32,746 nucleotides of DNA from Bdellovibrionales bacterium RIFOXYA1_FULL_36_14. GTDB lineage: Bacteria > Bdellovibrionota > Bacteriovoracia > Bacteriovoracales > Bacteriovoracaceae. The notes beneath the pieces were generated by a model. It ran no database searches. It saw only the letters and a program-made list of their open reading frames with translations, and was not told where the DNA came from. Where the stretch lies: the NCBI GenBank assembly GCA_001769975.1, contig MEPW01000057.1, positions 1 to 32,746 on the forward strand. Reading direction: 5' to 3'. Both the position numbers and the translations under genes were made by a program. Below are positions 15,448 to 23,464 of this stretch, one piece after another. Numbering within the stretch: the stretch's first letter is position 1; every line of letters starts with the position of its first letter.

Positions 15448-16845
15448 ATGGAAATGAATTTGAATCTAGAGCAGATTCATAAGAACTATGAGTTTTCCAT
15501 ACCCTATCAAAAAATAGGTAAAGTATGTTCCAATAAGGGATTCGTTTTTGAAATCAGTCTACCTCGCGCGGTGATTGGAAGTAATGTTGAGTTTGTTACT
15601 GAAAGTGGGGAAAGATGTCTCGGAGAAGTGATAGCAATTCAAGGTAGTAAATGTTTGGCCATGCCTTATGCCGAACTTTCTGGAATTAATTCTGAGACTA
15701 GAGTTTGGTTAAAAGAGCTTACAACTTCGGTTAAGATTTATGACGATATGATTGGTAGAGTGATAGATTATCAAGGAAATCCAATTGATTCAAAAGGTCC
15801 AATTCAAGGACCTTTTGAAGCTCGAAGTATTTTTGGATCTTCTATGAATCCACTTGATCGTCCAGCTATAAAAAAATCGCTTGATACAGGAATCCATGCA
15901 ATTAATGCGTTTACTACCATAGGTAAGGGGCAACGGATGGCTATTATGGCCGGGTCAGGTGTCGGTAAATCTGTATTGCTTGGTATGATCGCCAAAAATA
16001 CGGATGCCGATATTAGTGTGATTGCGCTAGTGGGTGAACGAGGTAGAGAGGTTTTAGAATTTATTGATAATGATTTAGGACCTGAAGGTCTTAAAAGATC
16101 TATCGTGGTGGTTGCAACTTCCGATTCCTCACCCCTTATAAAAATAAAAGCATCGTATCTGGCCATGACAATTGCTGAATATTTTCGTGACAAAAATAAT
16201 GATATCCTGTTTATGATGGATTCTATCACTCGCTTTGCTATGGCCAATAGAGAAATTGGGCTTAGTGCGGGCGAACCACCAGGACAAAAGGGTTATACGC
16301 CTTCAGTGTTTGCTAAACTTCCCAAACTTATGGAACGGGCGGGTACTAAAAAAAATGCTGGAACCATAACGGGAATATTCACTGTATTGGTGGAAGGGGA
16401 TGATTTAGATGAGCCAGTGTCTGATGCTGTCCGAGCTATTGCTGATGGACACATCGTTTTATCTAGGGAACTAGCTTCAAGAAATCAATTCCCCGCAGTG
16501 GATGTTTTGGGATCAATTTCCAGGGTCATGAATAAAGTAGTTACTCCCGAGCATCGCGTGGTCGCTTCGCACCTTAGAGATTTGATGGCAGAGTATCGCA
16601 AAATGGAAGATCTTATTAACGTAGGGGCCTATGCCAAAGGATCGAATCCTAAAGTGGATAAGGCTTTGGTAATTTATAATGATTTGATATCTCTTTTAAA
16701 GCAAGAGCAAAATTTGTGTGAAACCTATCCGATAGATGAGCTCTACGATCGAATGGTGGAAATGGCAAAAAAAGCGGAAAAAGCTCTTAATCCCGAATTT
16801 TTAGATAGTAAAAAAACGAAGGATCCTTTAAATGAAGAAATTTGA
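15448..16845 (+). CDS. fliI: Flagellum-specific export ATPase FliI
   Basis: FliI is the hexameric ATPase at the base of the flagellar type III export gate. I start at the ATG at 15448, seven bases after GAGGT; a GTG at 15442 is in frame but sits almost on that site. The 465-residue protein has a beta-barrel N-domain, Walker A AGSGVGKS at 168-175, GERGREV at 197-203, Walker B DILFMMDSITRFA near 250 and the family signature PGQKGYTPSVFAKLPKLMER near 272-291. The 3' end overlaps fliJ by 14 bases, implying translational coupling. Confidence 0.96.
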   Translation: MEMNLNLEQIHKNYEFSIPYQKIGKVCSNKGFVFEISLPRAVIGSNVEFVTESGERCLGEVIAIQGSKCLAMPYAELSGINSETRVWLKELTTSVKIYDDMIGRVIDYQGNPIDSKGPIQGPFEARSIFGSSMNPLDRPAIKKSLDTGIHAINAFTTIGKGQRMAIMAGSGVGKSVLLGMIAKNTDADISVIALVGERGREVLEFIDNDLGPEGLKRSIVVVATSDSSPLIKIKASYLAMTIAEYFRDKNNDILFMMDSITRFAMANREIGLSAGEPPGQKGYTPSVFAKLPKLMERAGTKKNAGTITGIFTVLVEGDDLDEPVSDAVRAIADGHIVLSRELASRNQFPAVDVLGSISRVMNKVVTPEHRVVASHLRDLMAEYRKMEDLINVGAYAKGSNPKVDKALVIYNDLISLLKQEQNLCETYPIDELYDRMVEMAKKAEKALNPEFLDSKKTKDPLNEEI

Positions 16846-17272
16846 TTTCAGATTGCAAAGCCTTTTGCGACTAAGAAATTTTAAAGAAGAAAAGCTCAAA
16901 GCTGAAATGGGAGAAATCGTAAGTAAAATAAATAATATAAGAGATGACATTATAAACCTCAATCAGGATATAGAAGATGCTTATAATGCTCAAAATAAAT
17001 TTCTTAATGAAAAAATTGGAGGACAAATAATTCAGTTTTTTGGTTTTTATGTTAAAGGTAAAAGAGATCACATTAAAGTTAAAAAAAACGAGCAAGAAAT
17101 TTTAAAAAAGAAATACGAAGAAAAAAGCATTGAGCTTGCAAAAGCAATGGGTGATGTGAAAGTTATTGAGAATATAAAGAAAAAACAATTTAATCAGTAC
17201 CGATTGGATTATAACAAAAAAATGCAAGAAGATCTTGAAGATCTTCTGCGTATGAAAAGTGAGAATGGGTGA
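16832..17272 (+). CDS. fliJ: Flagellar export protein FliJ
   Basis: FliJ is a small coiled-coil stalk protein that connects the FliI hexamer with the export gate and acts as a chaperone escort. The 146-residue product starts with the family-typical FDFRLQSLLRLRNFKEEKLK and is almost wholly charged helix, with hydrophobic heptads and a short aromatic break (IIQFFGFYVKGKRDH, about 65-80). It overlaps both neighbours: fliI by 14 bases and, depending on the start used, the next gene by a few bases. The position after fliI is diagnostic, since sequence conservation in this family is low. Confidence 0.9.
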   Translation: MKKFDFRLQSLLRLRNFKEEKLKAEMGEIVSKINNIRDDIINLNQDIEDAYNAQNKFLNEKIGGQIIQFFGFYVKGKRDHIKVKKNEQEILKKKYEEKSIELAKAMGDVKVIENIKKKQFNQYRLDYNKKMQEDLEDLLRMKSENG

Positions 17273-17276
17273 ATTT

Positions 17277-17828
17277 ATGAAAAATACTTTTCTACTAATA
17301 TTTCTATTGATGACCAGCGCAGTTTTTTCTAATCAAGCGCCTGAGGCAAATGTTGAAGAAAAAAAATACACGGAGACAGAGTTTAACAGTAAACTTTCTG
17401 ATGCTCTTGGAAAAAAACTTAAGCATTTAGGCAAAGGTCAGATCGAAGAATTATCTAAAGAGTTATTGGACAAAGAAAGAGATTTAAAGGCCAAGGAAAT
17501 ATTATTAGAAAAAAAAGAGGAGCAATTAAAAATAAGTACTGAAGAGTTTAAAAAGAAATTACATGAGTTTCAAGAAAGACAAAATAGTTTAATTGTTTGT
17601 CTGGATGATGTAGAAAAACAGGAGAGTGAAAGAGTCGGACATATGGTAGAAACTGTATCCGGCATGAGACCACAAAATGCCGCCGATGTATTATCGGTGC
17701 AAGACTCTGAAATCTCAGTAAAAATTTTATCACAGCTTCCATCGGACAAAGTGGCCAAGATTTTTAATCTGATGAATAAGGAAGTTTCTGCCCGGCTTCA
17801 AAAACAGTACCTAACTATGAAAAAATGA
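17277..17828 (+). CDS. MotE-like flagellar accessory protein (coiled coil plus MgtE-N/FliG-M-like domain)
   Basis: I start at the ATG at 17277, which opens a clear signal peptide or membrane anchor (MKNTFLLIFLLMTSAVFS). In-frame codons at 17259 and 17265 would add up to six residues. The 183-residue protein has a charged coiled coil at about 40-112. Its C-terminal domain (about 118-175) contains the SGMRPQNAADVLSVQDSEIS and ILSQLPSDKVAKIFNLM pattern of MgtE-N/FliG-M-like domains. Proteins of this build between fliJ and fliK are known as MotE or FlbB-like. MotE chaperones the stator component MotC in Sinorhizobium. Periplasmic stator-assembly help is therefore the likely role here (inference). 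Confidence 0.78.
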   Translation: MKNTFLLIFLLMTSAVFSNQAPEANVEEKKYTETEFNSKLSDALGKKLKHLGKGQIEELSKELLDKERDLKAKEILLEKKEEQLKISTEEFKKKLHEFQERQNSLIVCLDDVEKQESERVGHMVETVSGMRPQNAADVLSVQDSEISVKILSQLPSDKVAKIFNLMNKEVSARLQKQYLTMKK

Positions 17829-17872
17829 TAATAACACATTTGGTTAAAAATTATTAACCGGAGATTAATTGA

Positions 17873-19066
17873 ATGATAGGTGTAGGACCTAAAAATATTA
17901 ATAAAGAAATTTTGGTTCCAGGTAATCAAAAGATTGCGAGCAAGGGCGGCATTCTTAATTTACTTGGAAAGAGCTCTGCTAAAAATGATTTCCAATCTAT
18001 TATTGAAGGGGAAATTGCTGATAGTGATAACGGTTTGATGGGGATCAAAGGAATTACATCTAAGAAACTCAATTTAGCACAAGCTGGAAAAGTGGATAGC
18101 ATTGCTACTAGTGAAAATGGAGATCAATTAGAAAAATTACTTGGTCATAAAAAAGTAACTCCTCTCAAACTTGGATTAAGCTCTGGTAATAATCAAAAGT
18201 ATGAAAAAAAGATTGAAGAATTTCTTCAAAATAAAAAAAGTCAGGGCTTAATTAAAAATCCTAGTTTATCTGCAACGAAAAATTCAGGTGAAAATCTGGT
18301 TCATAATAAATTCAATCTGGATAGGATGGAAAATCCGATGGCATTTAATAATGTAAATGCGAATTTGAATAAATATCAAAAATTTTCCATCAAAGATAAA
18401 AATAATCTCGTAAAACCGAATGCTGGAGAAAATAAAAATTTAAAAAATTCTATTGAAGTAAACGATAGCAGCGTGAACTCCGATAACCTTTTAGATTTTA
18501 CTTTAAAGCAAGATTTAAGTGATAGTTCAGCCGGACAACATAGATTTTCTGAACATAAGTCGCTAATGCCGGAACTTCAATTGATAAAAAATGAGAAAGC
18601 TTTGAATATGGATCAACTCAATATAAATGATCCTAAAGCGTTAATTGATAAAATATCAAATTATATTGTAGAAAAATCTTTTGAAAGCAAAGACTCGATA
18701 GATTTGACAGTTAAACATAACGAACTGGGTGAGTTTAGAATTAATGCCAGTAGATTGAAGCAAGGTGATCGAATTGATCTTGAAATTATTACCTCCAGTG
18801 ATAAAGGTCATCGCTTTTTCACTGACAATGAATCTGCCATGGTGAAATCTTTATCTAACTCTGGACTTAAAATTGCAGATTTAAAAATTTCCACCGGGCA
18901 CGAGTCACATATGAGCAGTCAAGATGGCAATTCATCTTCTAAAGAACATTCGTTCTTTAGCAAAACAGCCCAATATTCCTTTGATGAAAAGCCAGAAAGT
19001 TATGATGAGGATTCCCAAAGACGTAAAATGTTATGGGAGTTGTTTAAAGAAAGGAAAGAAGCTTAA
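17873..19066 (+). CDS. fliK: Flagellar hook-length control protein FliK
   Basis: FliK is the secreted molecular ruler that stops hook growth and switches export specificity. Only the C-terminal domain is recognisable: about 255-345, with SIDLTVKHNELGEFRINASR, DLEIITSSDKGHRFFTDN and LKIADLKIS, matching the Flg_hook domain. The first 250 residues are Asn/Lys/Ser-rich and low in complexity, as expected for a ruler. The 397-residue length is normal. Position between the MotE-like gene and flgD is canonical. The stop codon overlaps the next start (TAATG), so flgD is translationally coupled. Confidence 0.88.
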   Translation: MIGVGPKNINKEILVPGNQKIASKGGILNLLGKSSAKNDFQSIIEGEIADSDNGLMGIKGITSKKLNLAQAGKVDSIATSENGDQLEKLLGHKKVTPLKLGLSSGNNQKYEKKIEEFLQNKKSQGLIKNPSLSATKNSGENLVHNKFNLDRMENPMAFNNVNANLNKYQKFSIKDKNNLVKPNAGENKNLKNSIEVNDSSVNSDNLLDFTLKQDLSDSSAGQHRFSEHKSLMPELQLIKNEKALNMDQLNINDPKALIDKISNYIVEKSFESKDSIDLTVKHNELGEFRINASRLKQGDRIDLEIITSSDKGHRFFTDNESAMVKSLSNSGLKIADLKISTGHESHMSSQDGNSSSKEHSFFSKTAQYSFDEKPESYDEDSQRRKMLWELFKERKEA

Positions 19067-19902
19067 TGGCTGAGATTGGAAAACCCCAAATTGCCAATAA
19101 TAATTATGCCAATATAAAAATGCAAAATTCTGTTCTAAGTAAAGAAGAGCAGATTAATAAAATTGCCGGAAATAAAACTAGTAGAAAGTTTGTGGATCGA
19201 CAAAGGCATACTCAGTTAGAGGGTGATGATTTCATGAAGCTGCTCACTCATCAGCTTACATTGCAAGATCCGACCGATCCTATGGACCAGAAAAAATTTG
19301 CAGCCGAATTGGCGCAATTTAGTCAGCTCGAGCAACTTCGTGGTATGAATCAAAAGATGGAACAGATTATGGGTAATAATCCCAGCCAAAATAAATATTT
19401 TGGAGCTAGCTTTCTGGGTAAACAAGCAATTACTGCTGGTACCTCGGTTAATTACAAGGGACAGGATATTGAGATTCCTTTTAGTCTTCCCAAAAATGCG
19501 AGCAAAGCAGTACTTAGAATTTATGATGAAAAAAATCAAATATCTAAACAGGTTGACTTTGAAAAATTAGCACAAGGTAGTCAGTTCTTTATGTGGGATG
19601 GAACTCAATCTGATGGAACCAAAGTGAAAGAAGGAAAATATAGAGTAGAAGTGATCGCGTGGGATGAAACACTTGCTAAATTTGAAGGTGAGACTAAAGT
19701 TTCTGGAATGGTAACTGGAGTAGGTTTTCAAAACGGAGATACTATTTTAGAGATTGAAGGGAATAAGAGGATCTTTTTGCACGATGTTGAAAGTTTTAAA
19801 TTAGTAGAGGATAATAAAAATAACTTGAAAGCTGAAAATAATCCTAGCTTAAAGAGTGATGCGATAAAAGCCTATACAGATAATCAAGAGCTGGGGCAAT
19901 AG
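19066..19902 (+). CDS. flgD: Flagellar hook cap / assembly protein FlgD
   Basis: FlgD caps the growing hook and is needed for FlgE polymerisation. The 278-residue protein has the conserved N-terminal block at about 53-97 (GDDFMKLLTHQLTLQDPTDP, then ELAQFSQLEQLRGMN). An Ig-like/tudor C-terminal part at about 115-235 includes FFMWDGTQSDGTKVKEGKY, the usual FlgD FLG-type repeat. A charged 35-residue tail follows. Its ATG overlaps the fliK stop by one base. The next gene starts 7 bases downstream. Confidence 0.95.
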   Translation: MAEIGKPQIANNNYANIKMQNSVLSKEEQINKIAGNKTSRKFVDRQRHTQLEGDDFMKLLTHQLTLQDPTDPMDQKKFAAELAQFSQLEQLRGMNQKMEQIMGNNPSQNKYFGASFLGKQAITAGTSVNYKGQDIEIPFSLPKNASKAVLRIYDEKNQISKQVDFEKLAQGSQFFMWDGTQSDGTKVKEGKYRVEVIAWDETLAKFEGETKVSGMVTGVGFQNGDTILEIEGNKRIFLHDVESFKLVEDNKNNLKAENNPSLKSDAIKAYTDNQELGQ

Positions 19903-19909
19903 GAAAAAA

Positions 19910-20332
19910 ATGACAGGACCTAAAATTAATAACTTTTTTGTGCCGAATGTATCAAAGCTAAAAGGGCAAAAAACTGTTGATTTAAGAGAACAACTTGGAA
20001 AGAATTCTGGGCAAGGAGAATTTGAAGAACTCTTAAAGGGGCAGATCGAAAACAAAACCCCCTTAAAAGATCTTCAAGAGATACAGCTGTCAACTCATGC
20101 AGCCAAACGATTGAAAGAAAGAAATTTAGAAATGGATGCAAATGAATTTTGTAAATTGAAAAAGGCGATCGGTACGCTTAGAGATAAAGGAGGACATGAC
20201 TCTTTGGTAGTAACAGATAAAGCTGCCTATATTGTTGATGTTGATAATAACAAAGTGGTAACTGCTCTCGAGAAAAGAGAGATGGCAGAAAATGTTTTTA
20301 CGAAAATTGATTCGACGATTTTTATAGAATAA
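19910..20332 (+). CDS. Flagellar operon protein, TIGR02530 type
   Basis: The 140-residue protein fits the small 'flagellar operon protein' family (TIGR02530) usually found between flgD and flgE. Diagnostic parts are the ISTHAAKRLKERN-like segment (here LSTHAAKRLKERNLEMDANE, about 61-80) and the RDKGGHDSLVVTDKAAYIVD stretch near 91-110. The N-terminus is variable. Its exact function is not established. The constant location suggests a role in hook assembly. It probably stays in the cytoplasm or is exported by the flagellar apparatus, since no Sec signal is seen. Confidence 0.85.
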   Translation: MTGPKINNFFVPNVSKLKGQKTVDLREQLGKNSGQGEFEELLKGQIENKTPLKDLQEIQLSTHAAKRLKERNLEMDANEFCKLKKAIGTLRDKGGHDSLVVTDKAAYIVDVDNNKVVTALEKREMAENVFTKIDSTIFIE

Positions 20333-20336
20333 TGAC

Positions 20337-20406
20337 TTAGTTAGCATTAGGCTGGTCCTTTCCGGAAGCCTAATTTAAACCTGTAGTTGTTTAAATTGCT
20401 GACTAA
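20337..20406 (+). ncRNA. Structured flgE leader, possible three-way junction
   Basis: Three nested inverted repeats fill the gap before flgE. The outer stem is TTAGTTAGC (20337-20345) with GCTGACTAA (20398-20406), containing one U-G pair. Inner hairpin A is ATTAGGCT (20346-20353) with AGCCTAAT (20367-20374). Inner hairpin B is AATTTAAAC (20372-20380) with GTTTAAATT (20389-20397), 9 perfect pairs. A and B compete for 20372-20374, so one must shorten by up to 3 pairs. The structure ends about 10 bases before the flgE AGGAGGG site. With no T-run it is not a terminator. It could be a cis-regulatory or mRNA-processing element. Confidence 0.55.
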
Positions 20407-20428
20407 ATAGGTGTCTAGGAGGGACAAA

Positions 20429-21712
20429 ATGGGTATTCTTCAATCATTTCAAATTGGTGTTTCTGGTCTAGGTGCAACAGGTAATGGTCTTACCGTAATT
20501 GGTGATAATATTGCTAATGCGGGAACAATTGGATTTAAAAGATCAAGGGCTGAATTTCAAGATGTTTTGTCCACATCCTTAAAAGGTGTTGATGGTGGAG
20601 ACCAATTTGGCCATGGAGCTAAACTTTCACATATTAAACCTACTTATACTCAAGGTAGTTTAACCAGAACTGAAAATTCAACGGATTTGGCACTTAACGG
20701 TAATGGCTTCTTTACTGTTCAAGCACCCTTTGGAACTGGTTTTACCAGAGATGGATCCTTTAATTTTGATAAAGAAGGATTTTTGATTAACGGGGATGGT
20801 TACAAAGTAATGGGATATACAGCTACTGAAGATGGAAAAATTGCAAATAAAATTGAACCCATCAAGCTAGGTAATACGACCGTTCCTGCACAAGCTACTA
20901 AAGAAGTGGAAGTCTCTATGAATATTGACTCTCGAAGTAAAATATTGCCATTTAATATTTTAAAACCCGATGATTCCTCAAGTTTTAATACAGGTATGAC
21001 GGTTTACGACAACGTCGGAACTGCTCGACTAGTTACACTTTATTTTAACAAGGCAAACGACAATACATGGGAATATCATGCATGTGTTGATGGAAAAGAT
21101 GCAGCAGGAGGAAAAGAAGGTCAAATGGTGGAGATGGCTTCTGGAAAGGTTATCTTCAATGATAAAGGAAACCTACTTCGCGAAGAGGAAGGAAAAAATG
21201 CCTTCAATTTTAATCAAGGTGCAGCTCCTGGACAAAAAATTAAATTTAATTTTGGAAAATCCATTACAGAAGGTGGAACGGGAATTGATGCTTCTACTCA
21301 GTTTGGTTCAGAGTCATCAGTTGCCAGACATTCTCAAGATGGTATGAGTGCAGCTACTTTGGCCAGTTTATCATTTAATGATGATGGTATTTTAACGGCA
21401 GTTTACAATAATGGTTTTTCAAGAAACATGAGTCAGATTGCAGTTGCGAAATTTGAAAATAACGAAGCACTCTTTAAGATGGGAAAAAATCTTCTTAAAG
21501 AAACCAGAAAATCTGGCCAGGCGATTATGGGTAAACCTCATCAAGCTGGTCGAGGCGAGGTTGTGGCTAAATCTCTTGAACTGGCTAACGTTGACTTGGC
21601 CCAGGAATTTGTTGATTTGATCACTACTCAAAGAAATTTTCAAGCCAATGCTAAAACTTTAAGAACTGCTGATCAAATGTTAGAAGAGGTAATTAACATC
21701 AAACGTAACTAA
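20429..21712 (+). CDS. flgE: Flagellar hook protein FlgE
   Basis: FlgE polymerises into the hook, the universal joint between rod and filament. I start at the ATG at 20429, five bases after AGGAGGG. The 427-residue protein has the N-terminal rod/hook motif (VIGDNIANAGTIGFKRSRAEFQ split over about 25-46), the LALNGNGFFTVQ stretch near 90-101, variable surface domains D1-D2, and the C-terminal signature (LELANVDLAQEFVDLITTQ followed by RNFQANAKTLRTADQM). It is the last gene of the operon and is followed by a strong terminator. It is separated from the gene before it by a structured leader, so it may be controlled separately. Confidence 0.96.
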   Translation: MGILQSFQIGVSGLGATGNGLTVIGDNIANAGTIGFKRSRAEFQDVLSTSLKGVDGGDQFGHGAKLSHIKPTYTQGSLTRTENSTDLALNGNGFFTVQAPFGTGFTRDGSFNFDKEGFLINGDGYKVMGYTATEDGKIANKIEPIKLGNTTVPAQATKEVEVSMNIDSRSKILPFNILKPDDSSSFNTGMTVYDNVGTARLVTLYFNKANDNTWEYHACVDGKDAAGGKEGQMVEMASGKVIFNDKGNLLREEEGKNAFNFNQGAAPGQKIKFNFGKSITEGGTGIDASTQFGSESSVARHSQDGMSAATLASLSFNDDGILTAVYNNGFSRNMSQIAVAKFENNEALFKMGKNLLKETRKSGQAIMGKPHQAGRGEVVAKSLELANVDLAQEFVDLITTQRNFQANAKTLRTADQMLEEVINIKRN

Positions 21713-21735
21713 TAAATAATTAGAGGTTTAGAAAT

Positions 21736-21773
21736 AAAAGGGCCCAGGAAAAATACTGGGCCCTTTTTTATTT
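21736..21773. terminator. Bidirectional intrinsic terminator between flgE and ppiD
   Basis: AAAAGGGCCCAG (21736-21747) pairs perfectly with CTGGGCCCTTTT (21756-21767) around an 8-base loop, with a T-run on each strand side. It serves flgE (plus) and the convergent ppiD-like gene (minus, stop at 21772). Confidence 0.93.
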
Positions 21774-23298
21774 AACGAAGAATGTTATATTGTTTTATTT
21801 TTACGTCTTTAGAAATAGTTTCGATGAGTTCTTGGTTAAATTGATTAGAAATAGCGTAGTTTTGTTCTTGCTTATCAAATTTACCTTTTTCTTCTGCCTT
21901 GGTGAGATCTAATTTTTCCTTATTTTTAGCATTAACAATTATAAAATCCAAAACATTGTCAAACGAATGAATTTCAGGAACATTACCACTAAAAATCTGA
22001 TTAGCTTGTACAGGCGTAACTTCAAAGTTCACAGAAATTCCATCCAGTTTATTAACTTTTAAATCTTTTTGGTATTCAGCTTGATATTTTTCTTTTAAGA
22101 GATCCAATTTCTTGTAATCCTTATTTTTAAAAGACAGCGTGACTTCATGTTGTATGTCTTCAATAAGTTTTTTGATCTCATCAACTTTTTGTCTGCCAAG
22201 GTATTCCTTAGCCAGTTCTTTTTGGTGTTTAGCAAAAGCAGCTTCATAAGCTTGTTTTTTGTCTTTTACATAAATAATATGCCAGCCAAATTCAGTTTTG
22301 ACAGGGGTGGAGATTTTTCCAATGGGTGTGGTGAATGCAATATTTTCAAATTCTGGGGTCATTTGTCCTCTTTTAAACCATCCTAGACTGCCACCTTTGT
22401 CTTTCCCACTGGGGTCCATGGTGTGTTTGTTGGCCATCGCACCAAAGTTAGTGGTCGTTAATTGTTTGAAAAGAGCATTGATTTCTTGTTCAACGTCTTT
22501 GTCGGTTTTTTTGTCAGTAGCCCTAAGCAGGATATGGCTAGCTAAAACTTCTTCCGGTTTGTCCAAACTAGCTTTTCTTTGTTCAAAAATAGATTTGATG
22601 ATTTCAGTATTTTTTTGGTCAGCAAAAAAAGTTGCAATTTCGTTATCTAAAACAGGGATATGCTTTTCGATGTTCTTTTTATCTAATTTAAAGATGTCGA
22701 TATTAAGGACATTGGATTTAAAATTTTTAACAGCTTCTGCATAACCATTGGACAGAGGGAGGTTGCTGATAATTTGTTGGTATTTTTTTAGAGCTATATC
22801 AGATTTAATATTTTTTTCAAACTCCAGTGGACTGGTACCTTGATATCTTAGTAATGTTTTGTAAGTTTCAACATTAAATTCATGTCCACTGTTTTTCATA
22901 AGTTCTTTAATGTACTCTTTAATTTCTGAATTACTGGGGTGTATGCCCAACTTGTCTGCGACAATCAGGGATAGTTTTTGATTAATAAGTTGTTGGATTG
23001 TTTTTTCTTTAAGTCCCATGGATTCAATTTGCTTAGCGGTGAGGTTTTTACCTCCAAACATTTTTGAGTACATGGTTATATATTGATCATACATTCTCTC
23101 AAATTCCGGTATTTTAATTCGATATTTCCCAACCTGAGCGATGGTGTCGGGGGCACTCATCATCATGGTTTGCGAACTACTAAAAAGGAATGAAATAACC
23201 ACCAGTCCAATCACAATGGCAAGCAATATGCTGGACGTCCTTTTTTGAAAACTGCTAAGAAGAAAATTAGTTTTGGATTTGCTTTCTTGTTCGTTCAT
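21772..23298 (-). CDS. ppiD: PpiD/SurA-like membrane-anchored peptidyl-prolyl isomerase
   Basis: I start at the ATG at 23298, behind a GAGGAAAG site; a TTG at 23316 would overlap that site. The 508-residue protein has a short cytoplasmic N-terminus, one TM helix (about 22-42), a SurA-N-like chaperone region (about 45-235), a parvulin rotamase domain at about 250-345 (VLASHILLRA, GGSLGWFKRGQMTPEFENIA, TEFGWHIIYV) and a C-terminal helical part with a second chaperone segment. This matches PpiD, a periplasmic folding factor near the SecYEG exit, though 508 residues is shorter than E. coli PpiD. It is divergent from mreC and convergent with flgE. Confidence 0.85.
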   Translation of the reverse strand: MNEQESKSKTNFLLSSFQKRTSSILLAIVIGLVVISFLFSSSQTMMMSAPDTIAQVGKYRIKIPEFERMYDQYITMYSKMFGGKNLTAKQIESMGLKEKTIQQLINQKLSLIVADKLGIHPSNSEIKEYIKELMKNSGHEFNVETYKTLLRYQGTSPLEFEKNIKSDIALKKYQQIISNLPLSNGYAEAVKNFKSNVLNIDIFKLDKKNIEKHIPVLDNEIATFFADQKNTEIIKSIFEQRKASLDKPEEVLASHILLRATDKKTDKDVEQEINALFKQLTTTNFGAMANKHTMDPSGKDKGGSLGWFKRGQMTPEFENIAFTTPIGKISTPVKTEFGWHIIYVKDKKQAYEAAFAKHQKELAKEYLGRQKVDEIKKLIEDIQHEVTLSFKNKDYKKLDLLKEKYQAEYQKDLKVNKLDGISVNFEVTPVQANQIFSGNVPEIHSFDNVLDFIIVNAKNKEKLDLTKAEEKGKFDKQEQNYAISNQFNQELIETISKDVKIKQYNILR

Positions 23299-23464
23299 TT
23301 TATCTTTCCTCGCCAATATAAAAATTTACATACAAGTCTAATACACTTAATAGCCTTTCGTCTAAATATATATGTATCAAAGATTATCTTGTTTTTATTT
23401 GGGTTAACTCTTCCAAATGAATTAAACTTTGTATTATAATTAAATTCTAAAATTAATCCTCTAA

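Noticed and set aside
15804-16247. A 147-codon minus-strand frame opposite fliI
   Set aside because: It is fully covered by the conserved Walker A region of fliI on the other strand; typical antisense shadow.
17231-17250. Direct repeat GATCTTGAAGATCTTC near the end of fliJ
   Set aside because: It encodes the in-frame EDLEDLL heptad of the coiled coil, so the repeat follows from the protein sequence.
21736-21773. GGGCCC palindrome as a possible protein-binding or recombination site
   Set aside because: Stem, loop and T-runs on both sides between convergent stop codons are fully explained by a bidirectional terminator.
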